Positions 16,279 through 25,837 are shown, counted from the first letter of the stretch. The stretch: 64,000 nt of DNA from Conexibacter sp. DBS9H8 (GCF_023330685.1 NZ_CP097128.1:1798001-1862000), one strand, 5' to 3'. Notes: generated by a model from the sequence alone, not told the origin. A program made the numbers and translations.

Positions 16279-18393
16279 TCAGGCGGCGGGGCTGCCGAGG
16301 GCAGCCCCGGCCGACGCCTGAGCGGCGGTTCGCTCCATCAGCTCCCGGTGCACCGAGCGGGTGCACCCGTGCCGACGTTCCCAGTGGCCGTCGGCGTCGA
16401 GCTCCCAGCTGTCGGTGTCGTCGGCGAAACAGCGATCGAGGGTGTCCTCCAGGTCGGCGACGAGCGGCGCCGCCTCGACCGGGGTGAGGAGTTCGACGCG
16501 ACGGTCGAGGTTGCGCGGCATCAGGTCCGCGGAACCGATGTACACCGTGTGCGTCACGCCCGCCCGGAAACTGAAGATCCGGCTGTGCTCGAGGAACCGT
16601 CCGACGACCGAGACGACGTGGATGTTCTCCGATACCCCGGGCACCCCCGGCCGCAGGCAGCAGATCCCGCGCAGGTTGAGTTCGACGGTCACACCGGCCT
16701 GGGAGGCTCGGTAGAGCGCGTCGATGCAGGCGCGGTCGACGAGCGAGTTCATCTTCATGCGGATGAGCGCCGGCTCGCCCGCGCGGTGTGCGGCGGTCGC
16801 CTGCTCGATGCACTCCAGCAGTGGGACCCGCATTGCGTCCGGGGCGACGAGCACCTTGTGCTGGCGGCTCGGATGGGCGTACCCGGTGAGCGCGTTGAAC
16901 AGCCCGGCCACCTCCGCGCCGATCTCCGGATCGGTCGTGAACAGGCCGAAGTCCTCATACAGCTTCGCGTTCTTGGCGTGGAAGTTGCCGGTGCCGATCA
17001 TCACGTAGTGGCGCACGCGGTCCCGTTCGCGGCGGACGACGAGGATCAGCTTGGCGTGCGTCTTGAGTCCGGGGATGCCGTGGACGACGTGGGCGCCGAC
17101 CTCCTCGAGCTTGCGGGACCAGCGGATGTTGCGGCGCTCGTCAAACCGCGCCTTGAGCTCGACCATGCAGACCGCCTGCTTGCCCCGCTCGGCGGCGGCG
17201 ATCAGCGCCGGCACGAGCGCCGAGTCGTCGGAGGTGCGGTACACGGTCATCTTGATCGCCAGCACGTTCGGATCGTCGACGGCCTGGGTGACGAACTGCT
17301 CCACGCTCGTCGCGAACGAGTGGTAGGGATAGTGGACGAGCACGTCCGCGTTGCGCATCGCCGCGAGCACGTCGGCGGGGCCGTCGGCCTCCTCGGCGTG
17401 GGGTCGGAAGGCCGGGTGGGTGAGCGGGGTCCACGGGGCGTGGCGCAGCTCGTCATGGCCCTCGACCCCGACGATTCCGAACAGGTCGCTGGGATCCAGC
17501 AGCCCGGTCGTCTCGTACACCTGGTTGGCGTGCAGGTCCAGCCACTCCATCAGCTGGCCGAGCATCTCCGGCTCGATGCCGGCGGCGACCTCGAGCCGGA
17601 TCACCTCGCCAAAGCGCCGCCGCCGCAGCTCGTTCTCGACGGCGGAGACGAGGTCGTCGGCCTCATCCGAGATCTCGAAGTCGGCGTCCCGGGTCACCCG
17701 GAACAGGCTGTGGGCGATCACCGCCATTCCGGGAAACAGGGCGTCGAGGTGGCGGGCGATGATCTGCTCGAGCGGGATGAAGACGTCCACATCCACCGCG
17801 ACGAACCGTTCGACGACCTCCTTGGGCACCTTCACCCGTGCGTACACGTCGGCATCGAGTTCAGGGTCGTGGAGATGGACGATGAGACTCAGGCTGAGGT
17901 TCGAGATGTAGGGGAACGGCCGGCCGTGACCGATTGCCAGTGGGGTCAACACCGGGAAGATCTGCTCTCTGAAGCGGGTGGCGACGACGTCCGGGTCAAC
18001 GCGCGGATCGTCGACGTCGACGATCGCGAGTCCGTGCGCCCCGAGCGCAGGCCGGATCTCCTCCGCGAACACGCGTGCGTGACGGGCGTCCTGTTCGCGC
18101 ACCTTCGCGGCGATCCGGCCCATCAGCTTCGTCGGTGGGATCCCGTCGGCCCCGCTGTGCATCGTCCGGGCCGCGATGTGCTCCTGTACGCCGGCGACGC
18201 GGATCATGAAGAATTCGTCGAGGTTGGCGGTGTGAATGGCGAGGAACTTCGCCCGCTCGAGCAGCGGCAGCCGCGTGTCCTCGGCGAGCTCGAGCACCCG
18301 CTCGTTGAAGTCGAGCCAGGAGAGCTCGCGGTTGAGGTACAGGCTTGGGTCGAGCCGCTCCCGTGCAGGGTGGGGGTGGGCCGAGGCGGACAT
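16279..18393 (-). CDS. ppk1: Polyphosphate kinase 1
   Basis: This 704-residue enzyme reversibly makes inorganic polyphosphate from ATP. It has the N-terminal helical domain (YLNRELSWLDFNERVLELA), the head domain and two phospholipase-D-like C-terminal domains. The autophosphorylated histidine is H446 in PGLKTHAKLI and the second active-site histidine is H603 in RFLEHSRIF. Length fits the family (about 690). TACCCT (minus strand, 18406-18401) lies 7 nt before the ATG, with no ribosome-binding site, so the mRNA is probably leaderless. It shares the window with an Ppx/GppA homologue and the Pst system, all of which handle phosphate storage, but it is not in an operon with them. Confidence 0.95.
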   Translation of the reverse strand: MSASAHPHPARERLDPSLYLNRELSWLDFNERVLELAEDTRLPLLERAKFLAIHTANLDEFFMIRVAGVQEHIAARTMHSGADGIPPTKLMGRIAAKVREQDARHARVFAEEIRPALGAHGLAIVDVDDPRVDPDVVATRFREQIFPVLTPLAIGHGRPFPYISNLSLSLIVHLHDPELDADVYARVKVPKEVVERFVAVDVDVFIPLEQIIARHLDALFPGMAVIAHSLFRVTRDADFEISDEADDLVSAVENELRRRRFGEVIRLEVAAGIEPEMLGQLMEWLDLHANQVYETTGLLDPSDLFGIVGVEGHDELRHAPWTPLTHPAFRPHAEEADGPADVLAAMRNADVLVHYPYHSFATSVEQFVTQAVDDPNVLAIKMTVYRTSDDSALVPALIAAAERGKQAVCMVELKARFDERRNIRWSRKLEEVGAHVVHGIPGLKTHAKLILVVRRERDRVRHYVMIGTGNFHAKNAKLYEDFGLFTTDPEIGAEVAGLFNALTGYAHPSRQHKVLVAPDAMRVPLLECIEQATAAHRAGEPALIRMKMNSLVDRACIDALYRASQAGVTVELNLRGICCLRPGVPGVSENIHVVSVVGRFLEHSRIFSFRAGVTHTVYIGSADLMPRNLDRRVELLTPVEAAPLVADLEDTLDRCFADDTDSWELDADGHWERRHGCTRSVHRELMERTAAQASAGAALGSPAA

Positions 18394-18406
18394 CGCCGTA
18401 AGGGTA
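18394..18406 (-). promoter_or_regulatory. Leaderless promoter of polyphosphate kinase
   Basis: The minus-strand hexamer TACCCT (18406-18401) and a 7-nt spacer put the transcription start at the ATG of the kinase gene (18393). No PHO-box-like repeats were seen here. Confidence 0.4.
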
Positions 18407-18473
18407 CGGTGCTGATCCCGGGTCGGCCGAGGTGGGTGGCCCGCTGGCCGGTCTGCCGGACCGGCCAGCGTGA

Positions 18474-18722
18474 TCAGGCCGCCGTGTCGGTGCCGGCCGC
18501 GTCAGCCCCGAGTCGCTCGGCGAGTGCGGTCGCGGAGGCGAGCGCCCGGGCCGGTTCGACGCCGGCTCGGGCGGCGAGCCAGGTGCAGATCGGAGCGGCC
18601 TGACGGGCGGAGGCGTGCGCGGCGACCCCTGCGAGGGCGAGGAGGTGATCGACCTCCTCCGGGCTCGGCGGGGCGATCTCCAGCTCGCGGGCGAACGCGG
18701 CGATCCATTCAGGGGCGGTCAC
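18474..18722 (-). CDS. Small DUF6457-type protein coupled to MobA
   Basis: This 82-residue helical protein begins with GTG at 18722, which overlaps the stop of the MobA gene (GTGA). It contains WIAAFARELEIAPPSPEEVDHLL and APICTWLAARAG, the pattern of the DUF6457 family that is found next to or fused to molybdenum cofactor guanylyltransferase in actinobacteria. Its function is not known; a helper of molybdenum cofactor maturation is likely from this constant linkage. An ATG start is not available in frame close by. Confidence 0.7.
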   Translation of the reverse strand: MTAPEWIAAFARELEIAPPSPEEVDHLLALAGVAAHASARQAAPICTWLAARAGVEPARALASATALAERLGADAAGTDTAA

Positions 18723-19303
18723 GGTGGACTCCAGTCTAGGCCGAGTTCGTTGAGGTCGTCGGGCGTGTCGGCGTCGCGGAGGCGGGCCGGGTCGAGGGCG
18801 TCGGTCAGCTCGACGCCGGGGCGAGCGAGCAGCGGGGCGAGGGACCGTTCGCCGGCGGCGACGAGGGCCTCGCAGGCGTCGATGTCGACCCGAGACCAGC
18901 GGGCACACAGCGGCTGGGCGCGACCGTCGAGGGTCGGGACGACCGACTGCTCGCCGGGCCAGCCCGCGAGCCGGGTGAGGGTGCTCGCGTCCAGGGCCGC
19001 GAGGTCGGTCGCGAGCACGAGCGCGTCGCCGGTCGCCCCCGCCGCCCGGAGAGCCCGGACCCCGTCGGCGATGGCCACGAGCGGGCCGGATCCGGGCGCC
19101 CGCTCCGGCGCGCAGGGGAGGCCCGAGACGCCGGGGCCGACCTCGAGGCAGACCGTGGCGACGCTCGACACCAGGGCAGCGAGGCGCACCGCGAGCGGCC
19201 GTCCCTCGATCCGGATCCGGGCCTTGTCAAAGCCCATCCGGCGGCTCGCTCCGCCGGTGAGGAGCAGCGCGCTGAGGGGTCTATCGTGTGAAGCCGATGA
19301 CAC
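18719..19303 (-). CDS. mobA: Molybdenum cofactor guanylyltransferase (MobA-like)
   Basis: This 194-residue nucleotidyltransferase attaches GMP to molybdopterin to form the guanine dinucleotide cofactor used by the formate-dehydrogenase-like enzyme encoded nearby. The signature LLTGGASRRMGFDKAR opens the protein, and the metal-binding segment VLATDLAAL (usual form xxxxDxP) and a QPLCARW segment follow. The start is a GTG at 19303 with CATACT 6 nt upstream, a probable leaderless start. Its 5' end overlaps the divergent fdhD start by a few bases, so each promoter lies within the other's coding sequence. Confidence 0.85.
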   Translation of the reverse strand: MSSASHDRPLSALLLTGGASRRMGFDKARIRIEGRPLAVRLAALVSSVATVCLEVGPGVSGLPCAPERAPGSGPLVAIADGVRALRAAGATGDALVLATDLAALDASTLTRLAGWPGEQSVVPTLDGRAQPLCARWSRVDIDACEALVAAGERSLAPLLARPGVELTDALDPARLRDADTPDDLNELGLDWSPP

Positions 19304-20106
19304 GTGCTGAGTATGGCCCCGAAACGATCGCCTTTCTCGGGCCCGACCGTGAGCGGGACTGGCTCGCGGTGGAGGAGCCGCTCGAGATTCGCGTGGGGGA
19401 GGAGCCGCTCGCGGTGACGATGCGCACCCCCGGCCACGACGAGGAGCTCGCGCTCGGGTTCCTCTACGGGGAGGGGTTGATCGACGCGCCGAGACCGGCG
19501 GGCCCGAGTGACGACTTCGCCGCCAACGTCGTCGTCGTCACCGGACCGCTTGCGCGCGAGCTCCCCGCGCGGCGGTTCTACACGACATCCTCCTGCGGGG
19601 TGTGCGGTAAGGGGGCGATCGAGCAGATCACCGTCCCGGCCGCGCGGGTGCGGCCGGGCTGGCCCGGCCCCCCGCTCACCCGCGCGCGGCTTGCGAGCCT
19701 CCCCGACCGGCTGGTCCAGCCGGGCTTCGCCCGCACAGGCGCACTGCACGCGACCGGTCTCTTCGATGCGACGGGCGAGCTGCTCTGTGTACGGGAGGAC
19801 GTCGGCCGTCACAACGCGATGGACAAGGTGATCGGGTGGGCGCTGTCGGAGAACCTGCTGCCGCTGCCGGCCCATCTGCTGTGCGTGAGTGGCCGCCTCT
19901 CCTTCGAGCTCGTGCAGAAGGCGGTGACCGCTGGAGCACGCGGGCTCGTCGGGGTCGGGGCGCCCACATCCCTCGCCGTCTCCCTCGCGCGGGAGTACGG
20001 TCTCACCCTCGGCGGGTTCGCGCGCGGGGGGTCGGTTAACCTTTACAGCGGTGCCGATCGCCTCGAGGAGGCGGACCGGGCTGAGTCAGAAGGAGGTCTT
20101 CCATGA
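19297..20106 (+). CDS. fdhD: Formate dehydrogenase accessory sulfurtransferase FdhD
   Basis: This 269-residue protein carries sulfur from a cysteine desulfurase to the molybdenum cofactor, which makes formate dehydrogenase active. The paired cysteines C100 and C103 in SSCGVCGKG are the catalytic motif, and AVEEPLEIRV near the N-terminus and REDVGRHNAMDKVIG are family signatures. The start is taken as ATG 19297; an in-frame GTG at 19288 would add three residues. The last codons overlap the next gene by 4 nt (ATGA), so FdhD is coupled to its client enzyme. Confidence 0.93.
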   Translation: MTRAEYGPETIAFLGPDRERDWLAVEEPLEIRVGEEPLAVTMRTPGHDEELALGFLYGEGLIDAPRPAGPSDDFAANVVVVTGPLARELPARRFYTTSSCGVCGKGAIEQITVPAARVRPGWPGPPLTRARLASLPDRLVQPGFARTGALHATGLFDATGELLCVREDVGRHNAMDKVIGWALSENLLPLPAHLLCVSGRLSFELVQKAVTAGARGLVGVGAPTSLAVSLAREYGLTLGGFARGGSVNLYSGADRLEEADRAESEGGLP

Positions 20107-22460
20107 GCAGGACGCCACAGGGCCACGACCACGGCGACGACCTACCCCGCCGGGTGAGCTCGCCCAAGCACGAGGCGGTCGGGCTGGCGGCTGTCGCCTC
20201 CTCGATGCAGAAGGGCGTTGCCGAGATGGGCGTCGGCCGAACCGCCCGCGCGCTGCTCGCCCTCAACCAACGGGACGGCTTCGACTGCCCGAGCTGTGCC
20301 TGGCCTGACCCCGCTCACCGGCACACGGCCGAGTTCTGTGAGAACGGGGCCAAGGCGGTGGCTGAGGAGGCGACGCGCTCCCGGGCGACCCCGGACATCT
20401 TCGCCCGGTACTCGATCGCCGAGATGCTCGAGCGCTCCGATCACTGGATCGGCAAGCTCGGCCGGCTCACCCAGCCGTTGTACGTCGGGCCGGGGGAGAG
20501 CCACTACCGGGCGGTCTCCTGGGAGGACGCGCTCGAGCTCGTCGCCGAGCGCCTGCGCGGGCTCGACGCTCCCGATCAGGCGATCTTCTACACGTCCGGG
20601 CGCACCTCCAACGAGGCGGCGTTCCTCTACCAGGCCTTCGTCCGCGCGCTGGGCACGAACAACCTGCCCGACTGCTCGAACATGTGCCACGAGTCGAGCG
20701 GGACCGCGCTCGGGCAGACGATCGGGATCGGCAAGGGGTCGGTCAGCCTCGAGGATCTTCACGTCGCCGACCTGATCGTCGTCGCGGGCCAGAACCCGGG
20801 CACGAACCATCCACGGATGCTCTCGGCGCTGGAGACCGCCAAACGCAACGGGGCCAAGATCGTCTCGATCAACCCGTTGCCCGAGGCCGGTCTGATCAAG
20901 TTCAACAACCCCCAGACGGCGCGTGGGATGCTCGGCGTCGGGACCGCGCTGGCGGATCTCCATCTGCCGATCCGCGTCAACGGGGACCTCGCCCTCTTCC
21001 AGGCGGTCAACCGCGAGCTCATCCGCCGGGGCGCGGTTGACCGCGCGTTCCTCGACGCGCACTGCAGCGGCTACGGGGCGCTCGCTACCCACCTCGAGGC
21101 CCTTGATGAGGCGACGGTGGCGGCCGCCACCGGGCTGGCGCCGGAGCAGATCGCCGCCTTCATCGAGCTCGCCGCCGCCTCCCAGCGCACGATCGTCTGC
21201 TGGGCCATGGGCCTGACCCAGCACAAGAACTCGGTACCGACGATCCGTGAAGTGGTCAACTTCCTGCTGCTCCGGGGCAACATCGGTCGCCCCGGCGCTG
21301 GGGTGTGCCCGGTGCGCGGGCACTCCAACGTCCAGGGCGACCGGACGATGGGCATCTTCGAGCGTCCGCCGGCGGCGCTGCTGGACGCGCTTGAGACGAC
21401 GCTGGGCTTCCCGATGCCCCGCGAGCACGGCGTCGACGTCGTGCGCGCGATCCGGGCGATGCGCGACGGTGAAGCGAGGGTGTTCATGGGGATGGGGGGT
21501 AACTTCCTCTCCGCCGCGCCGGACACCGCGGTCACCGCAGCGGCCCTGCGCAGCTGCGAGCTCACCGTCCATGTGGCGACCAAGCCGAACCGGGGACATC
21601 TCGTCCACGGCCGTGAGGGCATCATCCTGCCGACCCTCGGCCGGACCGAGATCGACCGCCAGGGCGGCGTGCCCCAGTTCGTCACCGTCGAGGACTCGAT
21701 GAGCGCGGTGCACGCCACCCGCGGCACCCTGGAGCCCGCCTCCGACCAGTTGCGCTCGGAGGTGCGGATCGTCGCCGAGCTCGCCGCGCTCACCGTCGGG
21801 GACCGCGGCCGCGTGCACTGGCGGGCCCTCGCCGACGACTACGGGGCGATCCGGGAGCTCATCGCCGAGGCGATCCCCGGCTTCCACGACTTCAACGGGC
21901 GGATCGCCGACGGCTTCACCCTGCCCCACCCGCCACGCGACGCGCGTCGGTTCGAGACGGCCTCGGGCCGGGCGGAGCTCACCGTCAACGAGATCACCGT
22001 GATCGAACTGCCTGAGGACGCTCTGCTGCTGCAGACGCTGCGCTCCCACGACCAGTACAACACGACGATCTACGCGCTCAATGACCGCTACCGCGGCATC
22101 CACGCAGGTCGTCGGGTTGTGATGGTGCACCCCGACGACATGGCCGAGCGCGGACTTGCTGAGGGCGACGTCGTCGATCTCGTCGGCGTCGCCGAGGACG
22201 GGGTGGAGCGCCGGGCCTCTCGCTTCCGCGTCCACGCCTACCCGACCGCCCGCGGATGCGCGGCCGCCTACTACCCCGAGACCAACGCTCTCGTCCCGCT
22301 CGACTCGGTCGCCGATGAGAGCGGCACCCCGACCTCGAAGTCCGTCGTCATCCGGCTCCTGCCCAGTGCGGTGCCCGCCGAGCTGTCGGGCGGAGAGCTG
22401 GCCCGTGAGCTGCATCCCGAGCTGGTCGGCGCGGGCGCTCCGCCGCTCGCCTCGGCCTGA
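20103..22460 (+). CDS. Formate dehydrogenase-like molybdopterin oxidoreductase (FdhF/YdeP family)
   Basis: This 785-residue oxidoreductase belongs to the TIGR01701-type alpha subunits. After an N-terminal segment with the conserved pair in FDCPSCAWPDP it has the molybdopterin domains, with the possible Mo-ligand region NMCHESSG, the MGLTQHKNSVPT segment, GVCPVRGHSNVQGDRTMG and the C-terminal dinucleotide-binding domain (LLLQTLRSHDQYNTTIY). There is no N-terminal 4Fe-4S domain like that of FdhF, and no beta or gamma subunit is next to it. It may oxidise formate or a related compound, or help in acid tolerance as YdeP does; the substrate is not proven. Coupling to FdhD supports the formate assignment. 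Confidence 0.82.
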   Translation: MSRTPQGHDHGDDLPRRVSSPKHEAVGLAAVASSMQKGVAEMGVGRTARALLALNQRDGFDCPSCAWPDPAHRHTAEFCENGAKAVAEEATRSRATPDIFARYSIAEMLERSDHWIGKLGRLTQPLYVGPGESHYRAVSWEDALELVAERLRGLDAPDQAIFYTSGRTSNEAAFLYQAFVRALGTNNLPDCSNMCHESSGTALGQTIGIGKGSVSLEDLHVADLIVVAGQNPGTNHPRMLSALETAKRNGAKIVSINPLPEAGLIKFNNPQTARGMLGVGTALADLHLPIRVNGDLALFQAVNRELIRRGAVDRAFLDAHCSGYGALATHLEALDEATVAAATGLAPEQIAAFIELAAASQRTIVCWAMGLTQHKNSVPTIREVVNFLLLRGNIGRPGAGVCPVRGHSNVQGDRTMGIFERPPAALLDALETTLGFPMPREHGVDVVRAIRAMRDGEARVFMGMGGNFLSAAPDTAVTAAALRSCELTVHVATKPNRGHLVHGREGIILPTLGRTEIDRQGGVPQFVTVEDSMSAVHATRGTLEPASDQLRSEVRIVAELAALTVGDRGRVHWRALADDYGAIRELIAEAIPGFHDFNGRIADGFTLPHPPRDARRFETASGRAELTVNEITVIELPEDALLLQTLRSHDQYNTTIYALNDRYRGIHAGRRVVMVHPDDMAERGLAEGDVVDLVGVAEDGVERRASRFRVHAYPTARGCAAAYYPETNALVPLDSVADESGTPTSKSVVIRLLPSAVPAELSGGELARELHPELVGAGAPPLASA

Positions 22461-22477
22461 ACGCGCGGCGCCTCTGG

Positions 22478-24088
22478 CTATCCGATCACGAGGGGGCGGC
22501 CGAAGACCCGCGCGAAGGCCTCGTCGTCACCGTAGCGCTCGACGCTCCAACGCGGCAGCGTGAGGTCGCCGTTCGCATGCAGATGGAGGGCGACGCCGTC
22601 GCCGTTGGTCTCCAGGCGCGCCTCACGGACCGATTGGTCGCGTCCGCGTTCGAGGTGTTCGGCGAGGCGCAGGATCATCGCGGCCCGGCCCAGCAGGGCC
22701 TCGTCACCGGTGTGGGCCAACCGAGCCCACTCACCGAGCTTGGGCAGTCCCTTGCGGTGGTAGCGGGCGATCTGGGCGATGAGCGCCCGCTCACGCGGGT
22801 CGAAGCCGGGCAGGTCGGCGGAGAGGATGAGATATCGCGAGTGCTTGTGGTGGTCGTCGTAGGAGATCGTCGCGCCGACGTCATGGAGCATCGCCGCCGC
22901 CCACAGCAGCTCACGCTCGCCGGGCTGGGTGTCGATCAGCCCGCCGTCGACCAGGGAGGCGTGCATCTGCAGGGCCAGGCGGGCGACGTGCTCGGTGTGA
23001 GGGAGGTCGGACTCGTACTGGATGGCGAGGTTGCGCACCCCCGCCTCCCGCACGTTCGCAAACAGCGGCTGATCCTCGGAGAGGATCGTGCGGGCGAGGA
23101 AGATCCCGTCCCGCAGGCCCGCCTCGGTCGCCTCCATCCCGGCGAACTCCCCGACGCGCATGACCGTCTCCAGGGTCAGTGCGGCGGCGAGGATGATGTC
23201 GGCACGGCCGGGTTTGATGCCGGGAACGGCCCGCCGCCGTGCCGTCGTCATCGTCGCCAGCTCGGCGGTGATCTCCTGGAGCTCCTCAGCGGTGATGACA
23301 AAGCCCTGGACGCCCAGGTCGATGCCCCCGCTGACGGTCGGGTACTGCGCCCGTTGGACCGCGGCGGCCAGGTTGCGCACCGCGCCGCCGGTGGCCACGA
23401 GCCGGCCGCCGCGTCCGCGGAGCCAGCCGATGTCTTGGAGCGACCGCTCGACGTGGGCCCGCAGGCGCTGGATGTCGCGCTTGCGCGGGCGCCCACAGCG
23501 TGCCCCGTCAGACTCGGCGAGGAAGCGCTCGGTCATCCGCACCGCCCCGAACGGGAGGGACACGAGCTCACCCTGGCGGCGGCCGGCCACCTCGATCAGC
23601 TGCAGGCTGCCGCCCCCGATGTCCAGGACGGTGCCGTCGCTCAGGGTCGTCGAGTTCACCGCCGCGACATAGCCGTAGTGGGCCTCCTGGACGGCTGAGA
23701 GCAGCTCGACCGCGAAGCCCGTCTGGGTGTTCACCTGTGCACGGAAGGCGGCCGAGTTGGCGGCGTCGCGGATGGCCGAGGTGGCAAAGACGTGGACGTC
23801 ACCGGCAGCGAGGGCGTTCGCGTGACAGAAGCGCCCGAACACGGTGAGGGTCTCCAGCCCGCGGGCCATCGCCGTGTCCGTGAGCGCGGGCGGGCCCGCG
23901 TCACCCCGCTCGAGCCCCGCACCGATCCGGACCGCCTCATACAGCTCATCGCTGCGCTTCCACCACGTGCCCGACGGCTCGGTTCCGTAGGAGTAGACGA
24001 CAAGACGCCAGGAGTTCGATCCCAGGTCGATGACCGCCGTCTGGGGCGGACGTTCACCCGCGCTCGCGCGGGTGGTTCTCCAGCTCAT
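22478..24088 (-). CDS. Ppx/GppA phosphatase with HD domain
   Basis: This 536-residue protein combines an Ppx/GppA actin-like ATPase fold (about 15-315) with a C-terminal HD-type domain (about 330-500). Motifs seen are TAVIDLGSNSWRLVVY, ATSAIRDAANS, VLDIGGGSLQLIE and the metal-binding LHDVGATISYDDHHKHSRYL. Such proteins hydrolyse polyphosphate from the ends and/or pppGpp to ppGpp. Together with polyphosphate kinase it could set the polyphosphate level. The start is ATG 24088; a longer upstream frame lacks family similarity. It converges with the molybdopterin oxidoreductase gene (17 bp gap). Confidence 0.88.
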   Translation of the reverse strand: MSWRTTRASAGERPPQTAVIDLGSNSWRLVVYSYGTEPSGTWWKRSDELYEAVRIGAGLERGDAGPPALTDTAMARGLETLTVFGRFCHANALAAGDVHVFATSAIRDAANSAAFRAQVNTQTGFAVELLSAVQEAHYGYVAAVNSTTLSDGTVLDIGGGSLQLIEVAGRRQGELVSLPFGAVRMTERFLAESDGARCGRPRKRDIQRLRAHVERSLQDIGWLRGRGGRLVATGGAVRNLAAAVQRAQYPTVSGGIDLGVQGFVITAEELQEITAELATMTTARRRAVPGIKPGRADIILAAALTLETVMRVGEFAGMEATEAGLRDGIFLARTILSEDQPLFANVREAGVRNLAIQYESDLPHTEHVARLALQMHASLVDGGLIDTQPGERELLWAAAMLHDVGATISYDDHHKHSRYLILSADLPGFDPRERALIAQIARYHRKGLPKLGEWARLAHTGDEALLGRAAMILRLAEHLERGRDQSVREARLETNGDGVALHLHANGDLTLPRWSVERYGDDEAFARVFGRPLVIG

Positions 24089-24213
24089 GACCGTTTCGCC
24101 GCAGATTCCATGGTGCTGCGATGATCCGGATCCGCTCGGACGAACAGGACCCCCCAGATCGCCGGAGCCTGCAAAGTGCGAGGTTTGACCTGCGGTGAGG
24201 CGGTGCGGTTGCG

Positions 24214-24891
24214 TCAGAGCCGGCCGTGGTCGCACAGGCCGTCATAGGTCACGGCGTCGTGCCAGCAGGCCCCCGCGAGGCGCCGCTCGAGGCGGTGGGT
24301 GAGCGCCGGCACCTCGATCACGGCCGGGGAGATGTCGAGCCGCACGACCGGTGCTCCGCTCCTGCGGGCGCGCCGGACGGCGCGCTCGAGCGACGGCGGC
24401 ACCCGCGCGAGCGGCCCGCGGAGCGGTTGCGTCTCCGCGGTCAGCCGCCCGTGGGTTCCCTGCACGTGGTGGCGCTCGGCGAACCAATCGAAGTGGGTGA
24501 GCAGGAGCATGCGCAACGCCGGCGTGTAGCGATAGGCGGGGGCGATGAACCCGTGGGCGTCGAGCTCGACGGCGGCCATCAGGCGGCGTCCGGCGAGCAC
24601 TCTCTGCGCGCAGTCATCGGGGTGTCGACGGCGAAACTCCGGGTCCCCCACGCCGGGATGGAAGCCGTGCTGGGCGACCGCGTCACCGCGGGCCACCCGG
24701 GCCCGCAGCCATGCGGCAAGGTGCGGGGAGCGGGTGGCAAACGGATGTCGATCAGCTGCGGGGACGACCGCCAGGGTGACGACGCCGACTCCGCGGGCGG
24801 TGAGCCACCGTCGCATCAGCCGGGCCGCGGCAAAGGTCCGCGGCTCGATCCCGTAGATCGTCACCGCCAGCAGTCCCGGGCCGTCGGTCAT
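24214..24891 (-). CDS. DUF2334 / polysaccharide-deacetylase-like protein
   Basis: This 225-residue protein follows the glycosyltransferase gene after 4 nt and is probably coupled to it. It has features of DUF2334 deacetylases: an N-terminal strand (LLAVTIYGIEP), a middle strand ending in DAVAQHGFHPG, which supplies candidate metal histidines, and GFIAPAYRYTPA, which resembles the F-x-x-P segment. The usual N-terminal catalytic Asp pair is not evident (YGIEP instead), so activity is uncertain. A role in processing a surface polysaccharide made with its neighbour is inferred. Confidence 0.55.
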   Translation of the reverse strand: MTDGPGLLAVTIYGIEPRTFAAARLMRRWLTARGVGVVTLAVVPAADRHPFATRSPHLAAWLRARVARGDAVAQHGFHPGVGDPEFRRRHPDDCAQRVLAGRRLMAAVELDAHGFIAPAYRYTPALRMLLLTHFDWFAERHHVQGTHGRLTAETQPLRGPLARVPPSLERAVRRARRSGAPVVRLDISPAVIEVPALTHRLERRLAGACWHDAVTYDGLCDHGRL

Positions 24892-24895
24892 CGGC

Positions 24896-25837
24896 TCAAG
24901 CGGCGGAGACGAGAGCCGCGGGCTCGTCCCGCCGTCCCGGCACGGTCCGCCAGATCGCAATGAGCTCGCCGATGGCGTCCGCCCACGTCCGCCGCCGGAC
25001 CGCGGTGAGGCCGCCGAGCGCGAGCCGCTCACGGAGGGCGGGGCGGCGGGCGAGCGTGACGAGGGCCTCCCGGAGGGCGGCGGGCTGAGGCGGGATGAGC
25101 ACGCCGGTACGCCCGGCCTCGATGATCCCGCAGGCGCCGGCATCCGCGCGGGCGATCACGGCGAGACCGGATGCCTGGGCTTCGACGACCGCGAGCGGGT
25201 AGGCGGATGAGGCGCCAAGATGGACGAGCAGGTCCGCGCTGGCGTACCGGGCTGCGCGGCCAAGCCCGGGGTCCCCCCCGAGACGGACGAGTTCGAGCCG
25301 TGGCTCGACGGCGAGGGCGGCCGCGAGCGCGTCCTCCCACCGGCCCGGTTGCGCGTGGTCGCCGATGATGAGGGTGAGGACGCCGTCGGAGGACCGGGGC
25401 GCCCACCGGGTCTCGTAGTGGCCGGGACCGAACGCCTCGGGATCGATGCCCGGCTGCCAGTGCCGACACCGCTGCGGCGGGGTTCCCCAGGCGAGGAGCC
25501 GGGTTGCGGCGAACGCGGATGTCGCGACGGCCACCGCACAGTCGGTCGGCTCGAGCCCGGGCACGACGTTGGGGTCGATCCCGACGATCGGGATGCCGAG
25601 CCGGCGCGCGTCGGCGGCCAGCTCGGCGCCGTCGATCGCGGCGCCGGCGTCACTCCCGATCACGCAGACCAGGTCGTGTCCAGGGCCGAGTGGCTCCTGT
25701 CCGCTGTGGCGTTCGACCCTGACGGTTGGGGTCGGGTGGCGCGCCAACGCGGCCGCGATCCGCGCCGGGAGCGTCGCGTCCACGGGATCGTCGGGGGCGA
25801 TGACCGCCACGTCGACGCAGGAGTGGCGATCGTGCAT
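24896..25837 (-). CDS. Glycosyltransferase, GT4-like
   Basis: This 313-residue protein has a GT-B fold pattern. Its C-terminal half holds YASADLLVHLGASSAYPLAVVEAQASG, where the usual E-G-F-x-x-x-x-x-E signature has partly degenerated (SSAYPLAVVEA), followed by AVIARADAGACGIIEAGRTGVLI. The N-terminal half is short for a GT4 enzyme. It probably adds a sugar to an envelope polymer together with the deacetylase-like protein downstream. The start at 25837 is preceded by a GATCAT hexamer at 6 nt. Donor and acceptor cannot be predicted. Confidence 0.65.
   Translation of the reverse strand: MHDRHSCVDVAVIAPDDPVDATLPARIAAALARHPTPTVRVERHSGQEPLGPGHDLVCVIGSDAGAAIDGAELAADARRLGIPIVGIDPNVVPGLEPTDCAVAVATSAFAATRLLAWGTPPQRCRHWQPGIDPEAFGPGHYETRWAPRSSDGVLTLIIGDHAQPGRWEDALAAALAVEPRLELVRLGGDPGLGRAARYASADLLVHLGASSAYPLAVVEAQASGLAVIARADAGACGIIEAGRTGVLIPPQPAALREALVTLARRPALRERLALGGLTAVRRRTWADAIGELIAIWRTVPGRRDEPAALVSAA

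Noticed and set aside
19293-19300. GCCGATGA octamer at the fdhD start as a further sigma-28 site
   Set aside because: No TCAAG-like -35 lies 14 nt upstream (the sequence is GAGGG), and the octamer includes the fdhD start codon.
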